The notes under the pieces were generated by a model, which was given only the letters and a program-made list of their open reading frames with translations, was not told the origin of the DNA and did no database searches. A stretch of DNA of 64,000 nucleotides. Source: Pseudomonas oligotrophica. Its GTDB lineage: Bacteria; Pseudomonadota; Gammaproteobacteria; Pseudomonadales; Pseudomonadaceae. Positions 1 through 8,055 of the stretch are shown piece by piece. The stretch covers positions 434,001 through 498,000 of the forward strand of contig NZ_JAKJRU010000001.1 in NCBI RefSeq assembly GCF_021726475.1, given 5' to 3'. The translations under genes and the position numbers were made by a program. Positions within the stretch are counted from its first letter, which is position 1, and every line of letters begins with the position of its first letter.

Positions 1-2
1 GC

Positions 3-182
3 GAACTGGACCAGATGCTGGCGCGTACCGCGCGCAACCAGGAGAACGACCTGGCCGCGCAGATCGCCCTGCTGGTCGGCCTGTTCGAGCCGTTCATGCT
101 GGTGTTCATGGGCGCGGTGGTGCTGGTCATCGTGCTGGCGATCCTGATGCCGATCCTTTCTCTCAACCAACTGGTGGGGTAA
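3..182 (+). CDS. gspF: Type II secretion inner-membrane protein GspF (C-terminal end only)
   Basis: Only the last 59 residues are in the window; the frame is open from its left edge and stops 6 bases before gspG. The visible part holds a conserved polar stretch and a final strongly hydrophobic helix that ends in SLNQLVG, as in the GspF/PilC family. GspF is the polytopic platform protein of the type II secretion machine, which links the GspE ATPase to the pseudopilus. Position directly upstream of gspG is the usual order (gspE-F-G-H-I-J-K-L-M), which supports the call although most of the protein is missing. Confidence 0.85.
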   Translation, partial: ELDQMLARTARNQENDLAAQIALLVGLFEPFMLVFMGAVVLVIVLAILMPILSLNQLVG

Positions 183-188
183 CCACGA

Positions 189-623
189 ATGAAGTTGCAA
201 CGACGCAGGCAGGGGGGCTTCACCCTCATCGAGATCATGGTGGTGGTGGTCATCCTCGGCATCCTCGCCGCGCTGGTGGTGCCGCAGGTGATGAGCCGGC
301 CGGACCAGGCCAAGGTCACCGTCGCCAAGGGCGACATCAAGGCCATCGCCGCGGCGCTGGACATGTACAAGCTGGACAACTTCAGCTACCCGAGCACCCA
401 GCAGGGGCTGGACGCGCTGGTGAGCAAGCCGTCCGGCAACCCGCAGCCGCGCAACTGGAACGCCGACGGTTACCTCAAGCGCCTGCCCAAGGACCCCTGG
501 GGCAACGACTACCAGTACCTGGCGCCCGGCACCAAGGGTGCCTACGACCTGTTCTCCTACGGTGCCGACGGCAAGCCCGGCGGTTCGGAGCTGAACGCCG
601 ACATCGGCAACTGGGACCTCTGA
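189..623 (+). CDS. gspG: Type II secretion major pseudopilin GspG
   Basis: A 144-residue prepilin-like protein. A short basic leader ends in GG before the FTLIEIMVVVVILGIL segment, so PilD/GspO would cleave between Gly and Phe and methylate the Phe. The globular part carries the family's conserved features: the Pro-Ser-Thr-Gln-Gly-Leu-Asp-Ala-Leu region and the C-terminal DPWGNDY and DLFSYGADG stretches around the calcium site. GspG polymerises into the periplasmic pseudopilus that pushes folded exoproteins through the GspD secretin. It starts 6 bases after gspF and is the first of a run of four pseudopilin genes plus gspK. Confidence 0.95.
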   Translation: MKLQRRRQGGFTLIEIMVVVVILGILAALVVPQVMSRPDQAKVTVAKGDIKAIAAALDMYKLDNFSYPSTQQGLDALVSKPSGNPQPRNWNADGYLKRLPKDPWGNDYQYLAPGTKGAYDLFSYGADGKPGGSELNADIGNWDL

Positions 624-626
624 CGC

Positions 627-1199
627 ATGCGCCGGCGCGCCCGCGCCTTCACCCTGATCGAACTGCTGGTGGTGCTGGTGCTGCTCGGCATCCTGGTCGG
701 CCTGGCGGTGCTGGCCAGCGGCAGTTCGAGCAGCTCGCGCGAGCTGCAGGAAGAGGCGCGGCGCCTGGCGGCGCTGATCGGCGTGCTCTCCGACGAAGCC
801 GTGCTGGACAGCCGCGAGTACGGCCTGCTGATCGGCGAGCACGGCTACCGGGTGCTGCGCTATGACGAGGGCGACGGCCGCTGGTACGAGGCGGAGCGTG
901 TGCGCGGCCGCCAACTGCCGGACTGGATGCGCCTGGAGCTGGAACTCGACGGCGAGCCACTGCGCCTGGTCGCGCCGGCCGGTGGCGAGGACGACCGCGC
1001 CGGCCTGTCGCGCGAGGACGAACCGGCCCGGCGTCGGCGCGGCCCACGGCTGGAGCCGCAGCTGCTGGTGCTCTCCAGCGGCGAGCTGTCGCCGTTCACC
1101 CTGCGCTTGGCCGAGCGCCGCACCGGCGGCAACGCCTGGCGCCTGGCCAGCGACGGCCTGCGCCTGCCACAGGCCGAGCGCCTGGAGGCGCGCCGATGA
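627..1199 (+). CDS. gspH: Type II secretion minor pseudopilin GspH
   Basis: A 190-residue minor pseudopilin, lying 3 bases after gspG and overlapping gspI by 4 bases (ATGA). The N terminus has the FTLIELLVVLVLLGILVGLAV helix with Glu at mature position 5. The residue before the cleavage site is Ala (RARA|FTLIE) instead of the usual Gly. The body is rich in Arg and Glu, and the C terminus keeps the family's Trp-Arg-Leu and Gly-Leu-Arg-Leu-Pro pattern. GspH is expected to sit near the pseudopilus tip with I, J and K. Identification rests on helix type and operon position, since this family diverges strongly. Confidence 0.88.
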   Translation: MRRRARAFTLIELLVVLVLLGILVGLAVLASGSSSSSRELQEEARRLAALIGVLSDEAVLDSREYGLLIGEHGYRVLRYDEGDGRWYEAERVRGRQLPDWMRLELELDGEPLRLVAPAGGEDDRAGLSREDEPARRRRGPRLEPQLLVLSSGELSPFTLRLAERRTGGNAWRLASDGLRLPQAERLEARR

Positions 1200-1594
1200 C
1201 GCGCGCGGCCGCCAGAGCCGGCGGCTTCACCCTGCTCGAAGTGCTGGTGGCGCTGGCGATCTTCGCCATGGTCTCGGCGGTGGTGCTGACCGCCGCCGGG
1301 CGCAGCACGAGCAACGCGGCGCGGCTGGAGGAGCTGACCCTGGCCAGCTGGATCGCCGACAACCGGATCACCGAGCTGCAGCTGCAGGACACGCCGCCAG
1401 CGCCCGGGCGTGAAACGACCGAGCTGGAATACGCCGGGCGCCAGTGGCAGACCCTGAGCGAGGTGCGTGCCGGGGCCGATCCCGACCTGCTGCAGGTCAC
1501 CGTCTGGGTCGCGCTGGCCGAGCGCCGGCGCAGCAATCGTCCACTGCGCGAGCGCGCGGTGACCAGCCTGTCCGGCTTCATCGGGGTGCGCTGA
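1196..1594 (+). CDS. gspI: Type II secretion minor pseudopilin GspI
   Basis: A 132-residue pseudopilin. The leader ends in Gly-Gly before FTLLEVLVALAIFAMVS, the typical GspI signature (LLEVLVALAIFA). The body contains the Leu-Ala-Ser-Trp-Ile-Ala-Asp-Asn-Arg segment that is well conserved in GspI proteins. It overlaps the end of gspH by 4 bases and is followed after one base by gspJ, so translation is probably coupled. GspI starts assembly of the tip complex with J and K in the inner membrane. Confidence 0.93.
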   Translation: MTRAAARAGGFTLLEVLVALAIFAMVSAVVLTAAGRSTSNAARLEELTLASWIADNRITELQLQDTPPAPGRETTELEYAGRQWQTLSEVRAGADPDLLQVTVWVALAERRRSNRPLRERAVTSLSGFIGVR

Positions 1595-1595
1595 G

Positions 1596-2324
1596 ATGCC
1601 GTCGCGCCGCGCCGCCGGGTTCACCCTGCTCGAACTGCTGATCGCCATCGCCCTGTTCGCGCTGCTTGGCCTGGGCACCTACCGCATGCTCGAAGCGGTG
1701 CTGCAGAGCGACCAGGCCACCGCCGCCCAGGAGCAGCGCCTGCGCACCCTGAGCCGGGCGGTCTGGCTGTTCGAGCGCGACCTGCAGCAGGTCGCGCCGC
1801 GGCCGATCCGCGACGGCTTCGGCGACGAGGCCAATACCTTCATCGGCCAGGCCGAGGGCGAGGACGGTGCGCCGCTGCTGGAGCTGACCCGCAGCGGCTG
1901 GCGCAACCCCACCGGGCTGACCCGCGCCAACCTGCAGCGGGTGCGCTGGCGGCTGGCGGGCGAACGCCTCGAGCGGCTCTACTGGGTGGTGCTCGACCGC
2001 GACCTGGACAGCGCGCCGCGGGTGCAACGGGTGCTCGACCAAGTGACTGCCATGCAGCTGCGCTACCTCGACGAGAACGGCGCCTGGCACGAGGAATGGC
2101 CGCCGTTCGAGTTCGGCCGCGGCGGCACGCAGGATGCCGCCGAGCGCCTGCCTCGCGCCGTCGAGCTGGTGCTCGAGGTGCCGCGCTACGGGCGCATCAG
2201 CCGCCTGCTGCGCCTGCCCGACCCGCCGTCGCAGCAGAGCCAGGTGCAGCTGCCGGGCGCCGAAGGCGTGCCCGGCTCGCCCGACGAAGGCGCGCCGGAG
2301 CCGCCCGGGGTGGTGCCGCAATGA
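1596..2324 (+). CDS. gspJ: Type II secretion minor pseudopilin GspJ
   Basis: A 242-residue pseudopilin with leader ending Ala-Ala-Gly before FTLLELLIAIALFALLGLG. The Ala-Val-Trp-Leu-Phe-Glu-Arg-Asp-Leu-Gln-Gln stretch near residue 55 and the Arg-Pro-Ile-Arg-Asp motif are characteristic of GspJ. The C-terminal tail is Pro/Gly/Ser-rich and longer than the folded domain needs. The stop overlaps the gspK start (ATGA). Its role is in the I-J-K tip of the periplasmic pseudopilus. Confidence 0.93.
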   Translation: MPSRRAAGFTLLELLIAIALFALLGLGTYRMLEAVLQSDQATAAQEQRLRTLSRAVWLFERDLQQVAPRPIRDGFGDEANTFIGQAEGEDGAPLLELTRSGWRNPTGLTRANLQRVRWRLAGERLERLYWVVLDRDLDSAPRVQRVLDQVTAMQLRYLDENGAWHEEWPPFEFGRGGTQDAAERLPRAVELVLEVPRYGRISRLLRLPDPPSQQSQVQLPGAEGVPGSPDEGAPEPPGVVPQ

Positions 2325-3292
2325 GGGCGCAGCGGGGCGTGGCGCTGATCACCGTGCTGCTGGTGGTGGCGCTGGTCACGGTGGTCAGCGCCAGCATGGT
2401 CGCCCGCCAGCAGCTGGCCATCCGCGTCGCCGGCAACCAGCTGCAGGCGCGCCAGGCCTGGCACTACGCGCTCGGTGGCGAGGCGCTGGCGGCGGCGATC
2501 CTGCGCCGCGACCTGCGCGACGGCGGCCAGCAGAACGCCGGCATCGACCATCCGGGCGAAGCCTGGGCGCAGCCGCGGCCGGCCTACGCGGTGGATGGCG
2601 GCGAGATCCGCCTGCGCATCGAGGACCTGGCCGGGCGCTTCAACCTCAACAGCCTGGTGAAGAACGGCCAGGCCGATGCGGCCGGCGTCGAGCAGTTCCG
2701 CCGTCTGCTCGCCCGGCTGCAGATCAGCGAGCCCTATGCCGAGCGGCTGGTGGACTGGCTGGACGCCGACCAGGAGCCGAGCGCCGCCGAGGGGGCCGAG
2801 GACGGCGCCTACCAGCTGGCTGAGACGCCCTATCGCGCGGCCAACCGCCGGCTGTTCGATCTCTCCGAGCTGCGCCTGTTGCTGGGCATGCGCGAGGAGG
2901 ACTTCCAGCGCCTGGCGCCGCATGTCGCCGCGTTGCCCGACGAGGCCGTGCTGAACGTCAACACGGCCAGCGCGCTGGTGCTGTCCAGCCTCGGCGACGC
3001 GCTCACCCCGGGTGCCGCCGAGGCGCTGGTGGTGCAGCGCAACAGCGCGCCGTTCACCGACACCGCCGCCTTCCTCGCCCAGCCGGCCATGGCCGGGACG
3101 ACGCTGCAGGGCACCGCCATCGCCGTTGGCAGTCAATTCTTCCAGGTCACCAGCGAAGTGCACCTGGGCGACCGCCGCCTGGCGCTGGTCAGCCTGCTGC
3201 AGCGCGAGCAGGACGGCGGCGTCCGCGTACTCTGGCGCAACCTCGGGCAGCCGCCGCGGCTGCCCGCCACATCCGCAGAAGGAGAGCCCTGA
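2321..3292 (+). CDS. gspK: Type II secretion minor pseudopilin GspK
   Basis: A 323-residue protein. I chose the ATG that overlaps the gspJ stop, because the leader MRAQRG followed by VALITVLLVVALVTVVSA is a proper GspK N terminus; the frame is open further upstream but only inside gspJ. As usual for GspK, mature position 5 is not Glu. Conserved parts include the Asp-Leu-Ala-Gly-Arg-Phe-Asn-Leu-Asn-Ser-Leu stretch, the Trp-Leu-Asp-Ala-Asp calcium region and the Leu-Asn-Val-Asn-Thr-Ala helix-hairpin-helix-like part. GspK caps the pseudopilus and limits its length. Confidence 0.93.
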   Translation: MRAQRGVALITVLLVVALVTVVSASMVARQQLAIRVAGNQLQARQAWHYALGGEALAAAILRRDLRDGGQQNAGIDHPGEAWAQPRPAYAVDGGEIRLRIEDLAGRFNLNSLVKNGQADAAGVEQFRRLLARLQISEPYAERLVDWLDADQEPSAAEGAEDGAYQLAETPYRAANRRLFDLSELRLLLGMREEDFQRLAPHVAALPDEAVLNVNTASALVLSSLGDALTPGAAEALVVQRNSAPFTDTAAFLAQPAMAGTTLQGTAIAVGSQFFQVTSEVHLGDRRLALVSLLQREQDGGVRVLWRNLGQPPRLPATSAEGEP

Positions 3293-3294
3293 CC

Positions 3295-4437
3295 ATGGAT
3301 TGCCTGTTCCTGCCGGCCGACTGCCCGGCGCGCCTCGCCGAGGCGACGCCGGTCTGCTGGCTGCCTGCCGAAGGCCCGGCCCGCCAGGTGCACCTGGCCG
3401 AGGTCGCGGCGGCGGCGCCTGCGGCGCTCAGCCTGGTCGTGCCGATCGAGTGCTGCAGCGCCTTCGCCGTCGCCCTGCCGACGCGCAAGGCGCGCTGGCT
3501 GGCGCAGGCGCTGGCCTATGCCGCCGAGGAACTGCTCGCCGAGAGTGTCGACGAGCTGCACCTGAGCCTCGGCGAGGTGCTCGAGGATGGCCGCTACCGG
3601 GTCATCGCCATCCGCCGCCAGCTGCTCGCCGGCTGGCTGGAAGACCTGCGCGCGCAGGGCCTGTCGGTCGTCGCGATCCATGTCGATGCCGACCTGCTGC
3701 CGCGCGAGGCCACCCAGCTGCTGCTGATCGGCGAGCGCGGGCTGCTTGGCGGCAGCCCCGAGCCGCGCCTGGCGTTCGCCGCCACGCAGTGGCCGCTGCT
3801 CGCCGAGGGCTGCCCGGCGCCGCGTCACGCCCACGGCGATGCCGCCGCCGCGCCGCCGCTGGTGGACGACTACCAGCCGCTCGAGGAGCCCTACCGCCTG
3901 CTGGCCACCCACCGCGCGGCGGCCGTCAACCTCGCCCAGGGCGAGTTCGCCGTCGAACTCGGCGGCAGCGGCCTTAGCTACTGGAAGCCGCTGCTGGCCA
4001 CCCTCGGGCTGATCCTGGTGGTGCAACTGGGCTTCAACCTGGCCCAGGGCTGGTACTTCGACCGCCAGGCCGAGGCCTACGGCGAGGCCAGCCTGGCGCT
4101 GTACCGCGAGCTGTTCCCGCAGGACACCCGCATCGTCGACCTGCGCGCGCAGTTCACCGACCACCTCAGCCGCGGCGCCGGCGGCCAGGCCGGTTTCCTG
4201 CGCCTGCTCGAGCACGTCGCCAACGCCCTCGCCGAGGGCACTCCGGTGACGGTGAGCCAGGTGGACTACAACGAGGACCGCGGCGACCTGGCGTTGCAGG
4301 TGCAGGCCGGCGACTTCGCCGCGCTGGAGCAGTTGCGCCAGCAGCTGGCGCAGGCCGGGCAAGCCGTGCAGCTCGGCTCGGCCAGTCGCGACGGCGCCGG
4401 TGTCAGTGCCCGGGTGGTGATTGGAGGTGGTGCATGA
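3295..4437 (+). CDS. gspL: Type II secretion inner-membrane assembly protein GspL
   Basis: A 380-residue bitopic protein. The first ~230 residues form the actin-like cytoplasmic domain, with the typical RKARWLAQALAYAAEE segment. One membrane helix follows at about residues 240-260 (LLATLGLILVVQLGFNLAQ), then a small periplasmic ferredoxin-like domain. GspL binds the GspE ATPase and pairs with GspM. The start lies 2 bases after the gspK stop and the end overlaps gspM by 4 bases. Confidence 0.92.
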   Translation: MDCLFLPADCPARLAEATPVCWLPAEGPARQVHLAEVAAAAPAALSLVVPIECCSAFAVALPTRKARWLAQALAYAAEELLAESVDELHLSLGEVLEDGRYRVIAIRRQLLAGWLEDLRAQGLSVVAIHVDADLLPREATQLLLIGERGLLGGSPEPRLAFAATQWPLLAEGCPAPRHAHGDAAAAPPLVDDYQPLEEPYRLLATHRAAAVNLAQGEFAVELGGSGLSYWKPLLATLGLILVVQLGFNLAQGWYFDRQAEAYGEASLALYRELFPQDTRIVDLRAQFTDHLSRGAGGQAGFLRLLEHVANALAEGTPVTVSQVDYNEDRGDLALQVQAGDFAALEQLRQQLAQAGQAVQLGSASRDGAGVSARVVIGGGA

Positions 4438-4946
4438 ACCTTGCGCAGCAACTGACCGTGCGCCTGGCCGACTCGCCGCTGTGGCAACGCTGGCAGCGCC
4501 TGGCGCCGCGCGAGCGCCTGGCCCTCGGCCTGCTCGCCGCGTTCCTGCTGGGCGTGCTGTTCTGGCTCTGGCTGTGGCTGCCGGCCGAACGCGCCGCGCA
4601 GCAGGCGCGCGACAGCTATCTGGCCCAGCGCGACCTGCACCGTTACCTGGAGCAGAACACCGACCTGGCCCGCCAGCTGGGCGGCAGCAGCGAGGCGCCG
4701 AGCCTGGCGCCCGACCAGCTGCAGGGGCTGATCACCCAGAGCGCGCAGCAGAGCAACCTGTTGATCGAGAGCTTCGACAACGGCGCCGACGGCAGCCTGC
4801 AGGTCAGCCTGCCGGGCGCCTCGGCAGCGCTCTTGCTGCGCTGGTTCGACGAGCTGCAGGCACTCGGCGTGCGCCTGGCCGAGGTCAGCCTGGAGCGCGT
4901 CGGCGACGGCCAGGTCAATGCCCGGGTGCGCTTCGCCGCCGGTTGA
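4434..4946 (+). CDS. gspM: Type II secretion inner-membrane assembly protein GspM
   Basis: A 170-residue protein with a short cytoplasmic N terminus containing the LAPRERLALGLLAAFLLG pattern, one membrane helix (about 27-47) and a periplasmic ferredoxin-like domain. GspM stabilises GspL in the platform. It closes the operon: no gspN follows and the stop directly abuts the convergent gene, so there is no room for a separate terminator. Absence of gspN agrees with the Pseudomonas Xcp arrangement. Confidence 0.9.
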   Translation: MNLAQQLTVRLADSPLWQRWQRLAPRERLALGLLAAFLLGVLFWLWLWLPAERAAQQARDSYLAQRDLHRYLEQNTDLARQLGGSSEAPSLAPDQLQGLITQSAQQSNLLIESFDNGADGSLQVSLPGASAALLLRWFDELQALGVRLAEVSLERVGDGQVNARVRFAAG

Positions 4947-6311
4947 TCAGCCGCGGGTGCTGCCGCCGTCGAGCTCGCGCATCAGCAGGCCGTAGGCCAG
5001 CTCGACGCCTTCGGGCACCGGCAGGTAGACGGTGTGGCCGTCGCCGGGGGCGACCTCGATGGCCTCGCCGCGGCTGTTCTGCAGCCTTTCCAGGCGCAGG
5101 TTGAGGTTGCCCTGCGGGGTCATCAGCTCCAGCTTGTCGCCGACCGCGAAGCGGTTCTTCACCTTGACCTCGGCCAGGCCGTTGCGCCGCTCGCCGGTCA
5201 GTTCGCCGACGAACTGCTGGCGCTCGGAGAGCGAGAAGCCGCGTTCGTAGTTCTGGTACTCATCGTGCACGTGGCGGCGCAGGAAGCCCTCGGTGTAGCC
5301 GCGGTGGGCCAGCGATTCGAGGGTGTCCATCAGCGACTTGTCGAACGGCCGGCCGGCCACCGCATCGTCGATCGCCTTGCGGTAGACCTGCGCGGTGCGC
5401 GCCACGTAGTAGTGGCTCTTGGTGCGGCCCTCGATCTTCAGCGAGTGCACGCCCATCTGCACCAGGCGCTCGACGTGCTGCACGGCGCGCAGGTCCTTGG
5501 AGTTCATGATGTAGGTGCCGTGCTCGTCCTCGGTGGCCTCCATGAACTCGCCGGGGCGCGTGACATCCTCGAGCAGGAATACCTGGTCGGTGGGCGCGCC
5601 GACGCCGAGGGTCGGCGCCGTTTCGGCCGGCTGCACGGCGATCGGCTCATAGAGGTGCACCGCGTTGCCGAGTTCGTCTTCCTTGGCCTCGTGGGTCTTG
5701 TATTCCCAGCGGCAGGCGTTGGTGCAGGTGCCCTGGTTGGGGTCGCGCTTGTTGATGTAGCCCGACAGCAGGCAGCGGCCGGAATAGGCCATGCACAGCG
5801 CGCCGTGGACGAAGACTTCCAGCTCCATGCCCGGCACCTGTTCGCGGATCTCGCCGATCTCCTCCAGCGATAGCTCGCGCGAGAGGATCACCCGCGACAC
5901 GCCCTGGCTTTCCCAGAACTTCACCGTCGCCCAGTTCACCGCGTTGGCCTGCACCGAGAGGTGGATGGTCTGCTGCGGAAAATGCTGGCGCACCAGCATG
6001 ATCAGCCCCGGATCGGACATGATCAGCGCGTCCGGGCCCATCGCCACCACCGGCTCCAGATCCTTGATGAAGGTCCTGAGCTTGGCGTTGTGCGGGGCGA
6101 TGTTGACCACCACGTAGAACTGCTTGCCCAGCGCGTGGGCCTCGTCGATGCCGAGCTTGAGGTTGGCGTGGTCGAACTCGTTGTTGCGCACGCGCAGGCT
6201 GTAGCGCGGCTGCCCGGCGTAGACCGCGTCGGCGCCGTAGGCGAAGGCGTAGCGCATGGATTTCAGCGTGCCGGCGGGCGACAGCAGTTCGGGGCGGAAG
6301 GCGGTGGACAT
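4947..6311 (-). CDS. trhP: U32-family tRNA uridine hydroxylation protein (TrhP/YegQ type)
   Basis: A 454-residue protein of the peptidase-U32 family. The family signature is visible around residue 165 (EVFVHGALCMAYSGRC), with further conserved cysteines in the CTNACRWEY stretch that fit an Fe-S site. Homologues of this length (YegQ/TrhP) act in prephenate-dependent 5-hydroxylation of wobble uridine in tRNA, rather than as proteases. The N terminus (RPELLSPAGTLKSMRYAFAYGADAVY) is typical. It converges on gspM with no gap and is separate in function from its neighbours. Confidence 0.88.
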   Translation of the reverse strand: MSTAFRPELLSPAGTLKSMRYAFAYGADAVYAGQPRYSLRVRNNEFDHANLKLGIDEAHALGKQFYVVVNIAPHNAKLRTFIKDLEPVVAMGPDALIMSDPGLIMLVRQHFPQQTIHLSVQANAVNWATVKFWESQGVSRVILSRELSLEEIGEIREQVPGMELEVFVHGALCMAYSGRCLLSGYINKRDPNQGTCTNACRWEYKTHEAKEDELGNAVHLYEPIAVQPAETAPTLGVGAPTDQVFLLEDVTRPGEFMEATEDEHGTYIMNSKDLRAVQHVERLVQMGVHSLKIEGRTKSHYYVARTAQVYRKAIDDAVAGRPFDKSLMDTLESLAHRGYTEGFLRRHVHDEYQNYERGFSLSERQQFVGELTGERRNGLAEVKVKNRFAVGDKLELMTPQGNLNLRLERLQNSRGEAIEVAPGDGHTVYLPVPEGVELAYGLLMRELDGGSTRG

Positions 6312-6359
6312 GGCGCGGTGACTCGGCGGGGCGGAAAAGCGGCGATTCTACCGCCGAAC

Positions 6360-6455
6360 GCCGCAGCGTGCGCCCCGCACGCTGCGGCGGCGACGAATCG
6401 CCAGCGGCCGGACAGCCAGACGCCGGGCGCGGCGGAACCGGGCCCGGCGTCTGGC
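6360..6455 (-). terminator. Two strong hairpins after the ectoine operon
   Basis: Downstream of the ask stop (minus strand) there are two perfect inverted repeats. The first has 14-bp arms at 6415-6428 and 6442-6455 with a 13-base loop. The second has 13-bp arms at 6360-6372 and 6376-6388 with a CCC loop. Neither is followed by a run of T on the minus strand, so these are not classical intrinsic terminators; they may end or stabilise the ect transcript. The stems are certain; the function is inferred from position. Confidence 0.55.
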
Positions 6456-6466
6456 GATGGCGGCGA

Positions 6467-7897
6467 TCAGGCGGCGGCGATCACGTCGCCATGGTTCTCC
6501 GGCTCGATCAGCGCGCGGTGCAGCGCGGCGACCGCGGCGTCGTAGTCCTCCTCGTTGACCACGCACTGCATCTCCACCTGGCGGATCGACTGGTGCACCG
6601 CCTGGATGCTGATGCCGGCCTCGGCCAGCGCGGCGACGGTCTTGGCGAGGATGCCCTTGACCTTGAGGTCCGAGCCGATCGCCGAGACGATGGCCACGTT
6701 GTGCACGCTGACCTCGGCCGCCGGGTACTGCTCCTCGATCAGCCGCGCGGCGCGGTTGATCAGCTTGCGCGAGCCGGAGGCGTAGTAGGTGATGCTGTTG
6801 GCGTCCGAGTCCTTGTTCACCACGTAGAGCTTGAGCTGCTTGAGCAGCTTGGTGATCTCGATGTCGTAGGCCACGTCGCCGAGCATGTCCTGGTCGAACA
6901 CCTCGATGCCGAAGACGTCCTTGCGCCCGGCGATGATCTCCACGCAGGGCTTCTCGCTCTTGTAGTCCTGGCTGATCAGGGTGCCGGCGTGGTGCGGCTC
7001 GAAGGCGTTCTTGATGCGCAGCTCGATGCCGGCACGGCGCAGGGTCTTGGCCGCGCGCGGATGGATCGCCTCCATGCCGAGGTTCGACAGCTGGTCGGCG
7101 ACGTCGTAGTTGGTGCGGCCGATGGTCACCACCTTGTCGGCGCCGACCAGGTTCGGGTCGGCCGAGGAGAGGTGGAACTCCTTGTGGATGATCGCCTCGC
7201 GGGCGCCGGTGGCGGCGGCGATCTGGGCGAAGGTGATCTCGCTGTAGCCGCGGTCGAAGGTGCTCATCAGGCCTTCGCTGCAGTGCGTGTAGCCGGTGGC
7301 GACCACCAGTTCGCGGCTGAAGTCGATGCCGTCGAAGCTGGTGCGGATCATCTCCTCGAACGGCAGCGGGCTGTCGCGGTGCCAGCCGGTGAGGTCGGCC
7401 AGGCGCGCGCTGACGCCGCGCTGCTTGAGCGCCAGCACCGAGTTGAAGGCGCTGTGCGCCTCGCCGAGGGAGGCGAGCATCTCGCGCACCTTCATCAGGT
7501 GCTCGGAGAGCTGGAAGTGCCCGTAGCTGCACAGCTTGTGCAGGCTGTGCATGCACTCGGCGGCATCGTCGATGCGCTTGTTGATGAACTGGTTGGCGGC
7601 ATGCAGCTCGAACTCGCCGGCGAACAGCTCGGCGTTCTTCTCCAGCATGCGCTGGCGCACCTGCTCCAGGCTGTCGCGCCAGGCTTCCTCGTTCTGCGCG
7701 TCGGCGAAGCGTTGGTAGACGCCCGGCTCGCCGGTCTTCTTGTGCTCGAGCAGCAGGTTGGTCATGCCGCTGTAGGCCGAGACGACGAAGATGCGCTGGT
7801 ACAGCGCGTCGCCTTCGCGGGGGCCGATGAAGATGGTGTCGAGGACTTCCTCGAAGCGGCTCATCGAGGTGCCGCCGATCTTTTCTACGGTGTGCAT
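6467..7897 (-). CDS. ask_ect: Ectoine-specific aspartate kinase (Ask_Ect)
   Basis: A 476-residue aspartokinase of the special group found in ectoine operons. It begins with HTVEKIGGTSMSRF (kinase KxGGTS motif) and keeps FVVSAYSGMTN. Two C-terminal ACT domains follow from about residue 330. It phosphorylates L-aspartate, the first step toward L-aspartate-semialdehyde, the precursor of both lysine/threonine and ectoine. A dedicated copy in the operon probably escapes normal feedback control when osmolytes are needed. It is the last gene of ectABCD-ask, 158 bases after ectD. Confidence 0.93.
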   Translation of the reverse strand: MHTVEKIGGTSMSRFEEVLDTIFIGPREGDALYQRIFVVSAYSGMTNLLLEHKKTGEPGVYQRFADAQNEEAWRDSLEQVRQRMLEKNAELFAGEFELHAANQFINKRIDDAAECMHSLHKLCSYGHFQLSEHLMKVREMLASLGEAHSAFNSVLALKQRGVSARLADLTGWHRDSPLPFEEMIRTSFDGIDFSRELVVATGYTHCSEGLMSTFDRGYSEITFAQIAAATGAREAIIHKEFHLSSADPNLVGADKVVTIGRTNYDVADQLSNLGMEAIHPRAAKTLRRAGIELRIKNAFEPHHAGTLISQDYKSEKPCVEIIAGRKDVFGIEVFDQDMLGDVAYDIEITKLLKQLKLYVVNKDSDANSITYYASGSRKLINRAARLIEEQYPAAEVSVHNVAIVSAIGSDLKVKGILAKTVAALAEAGISIQAVHQSIRQVEMQCVVNEEDYDAAVAALHRALIEPENHGDVIAAA

Positions 7898-8055
7898 CGT
7901 TTCGTTGCGTCCGGTTCTGCAGGCCGTGGACGGGGCCGGGCGCAGGTGGCGCTCGTGCAGTCGACAACCTTGGTGAGAGTCATCCCTGGCCCGGGGTCGG
8001 CGACCCTGGGCGGCAGAGGAGAGCGGGGCTCGTCGATCAGACGAACCCGCGGGCG

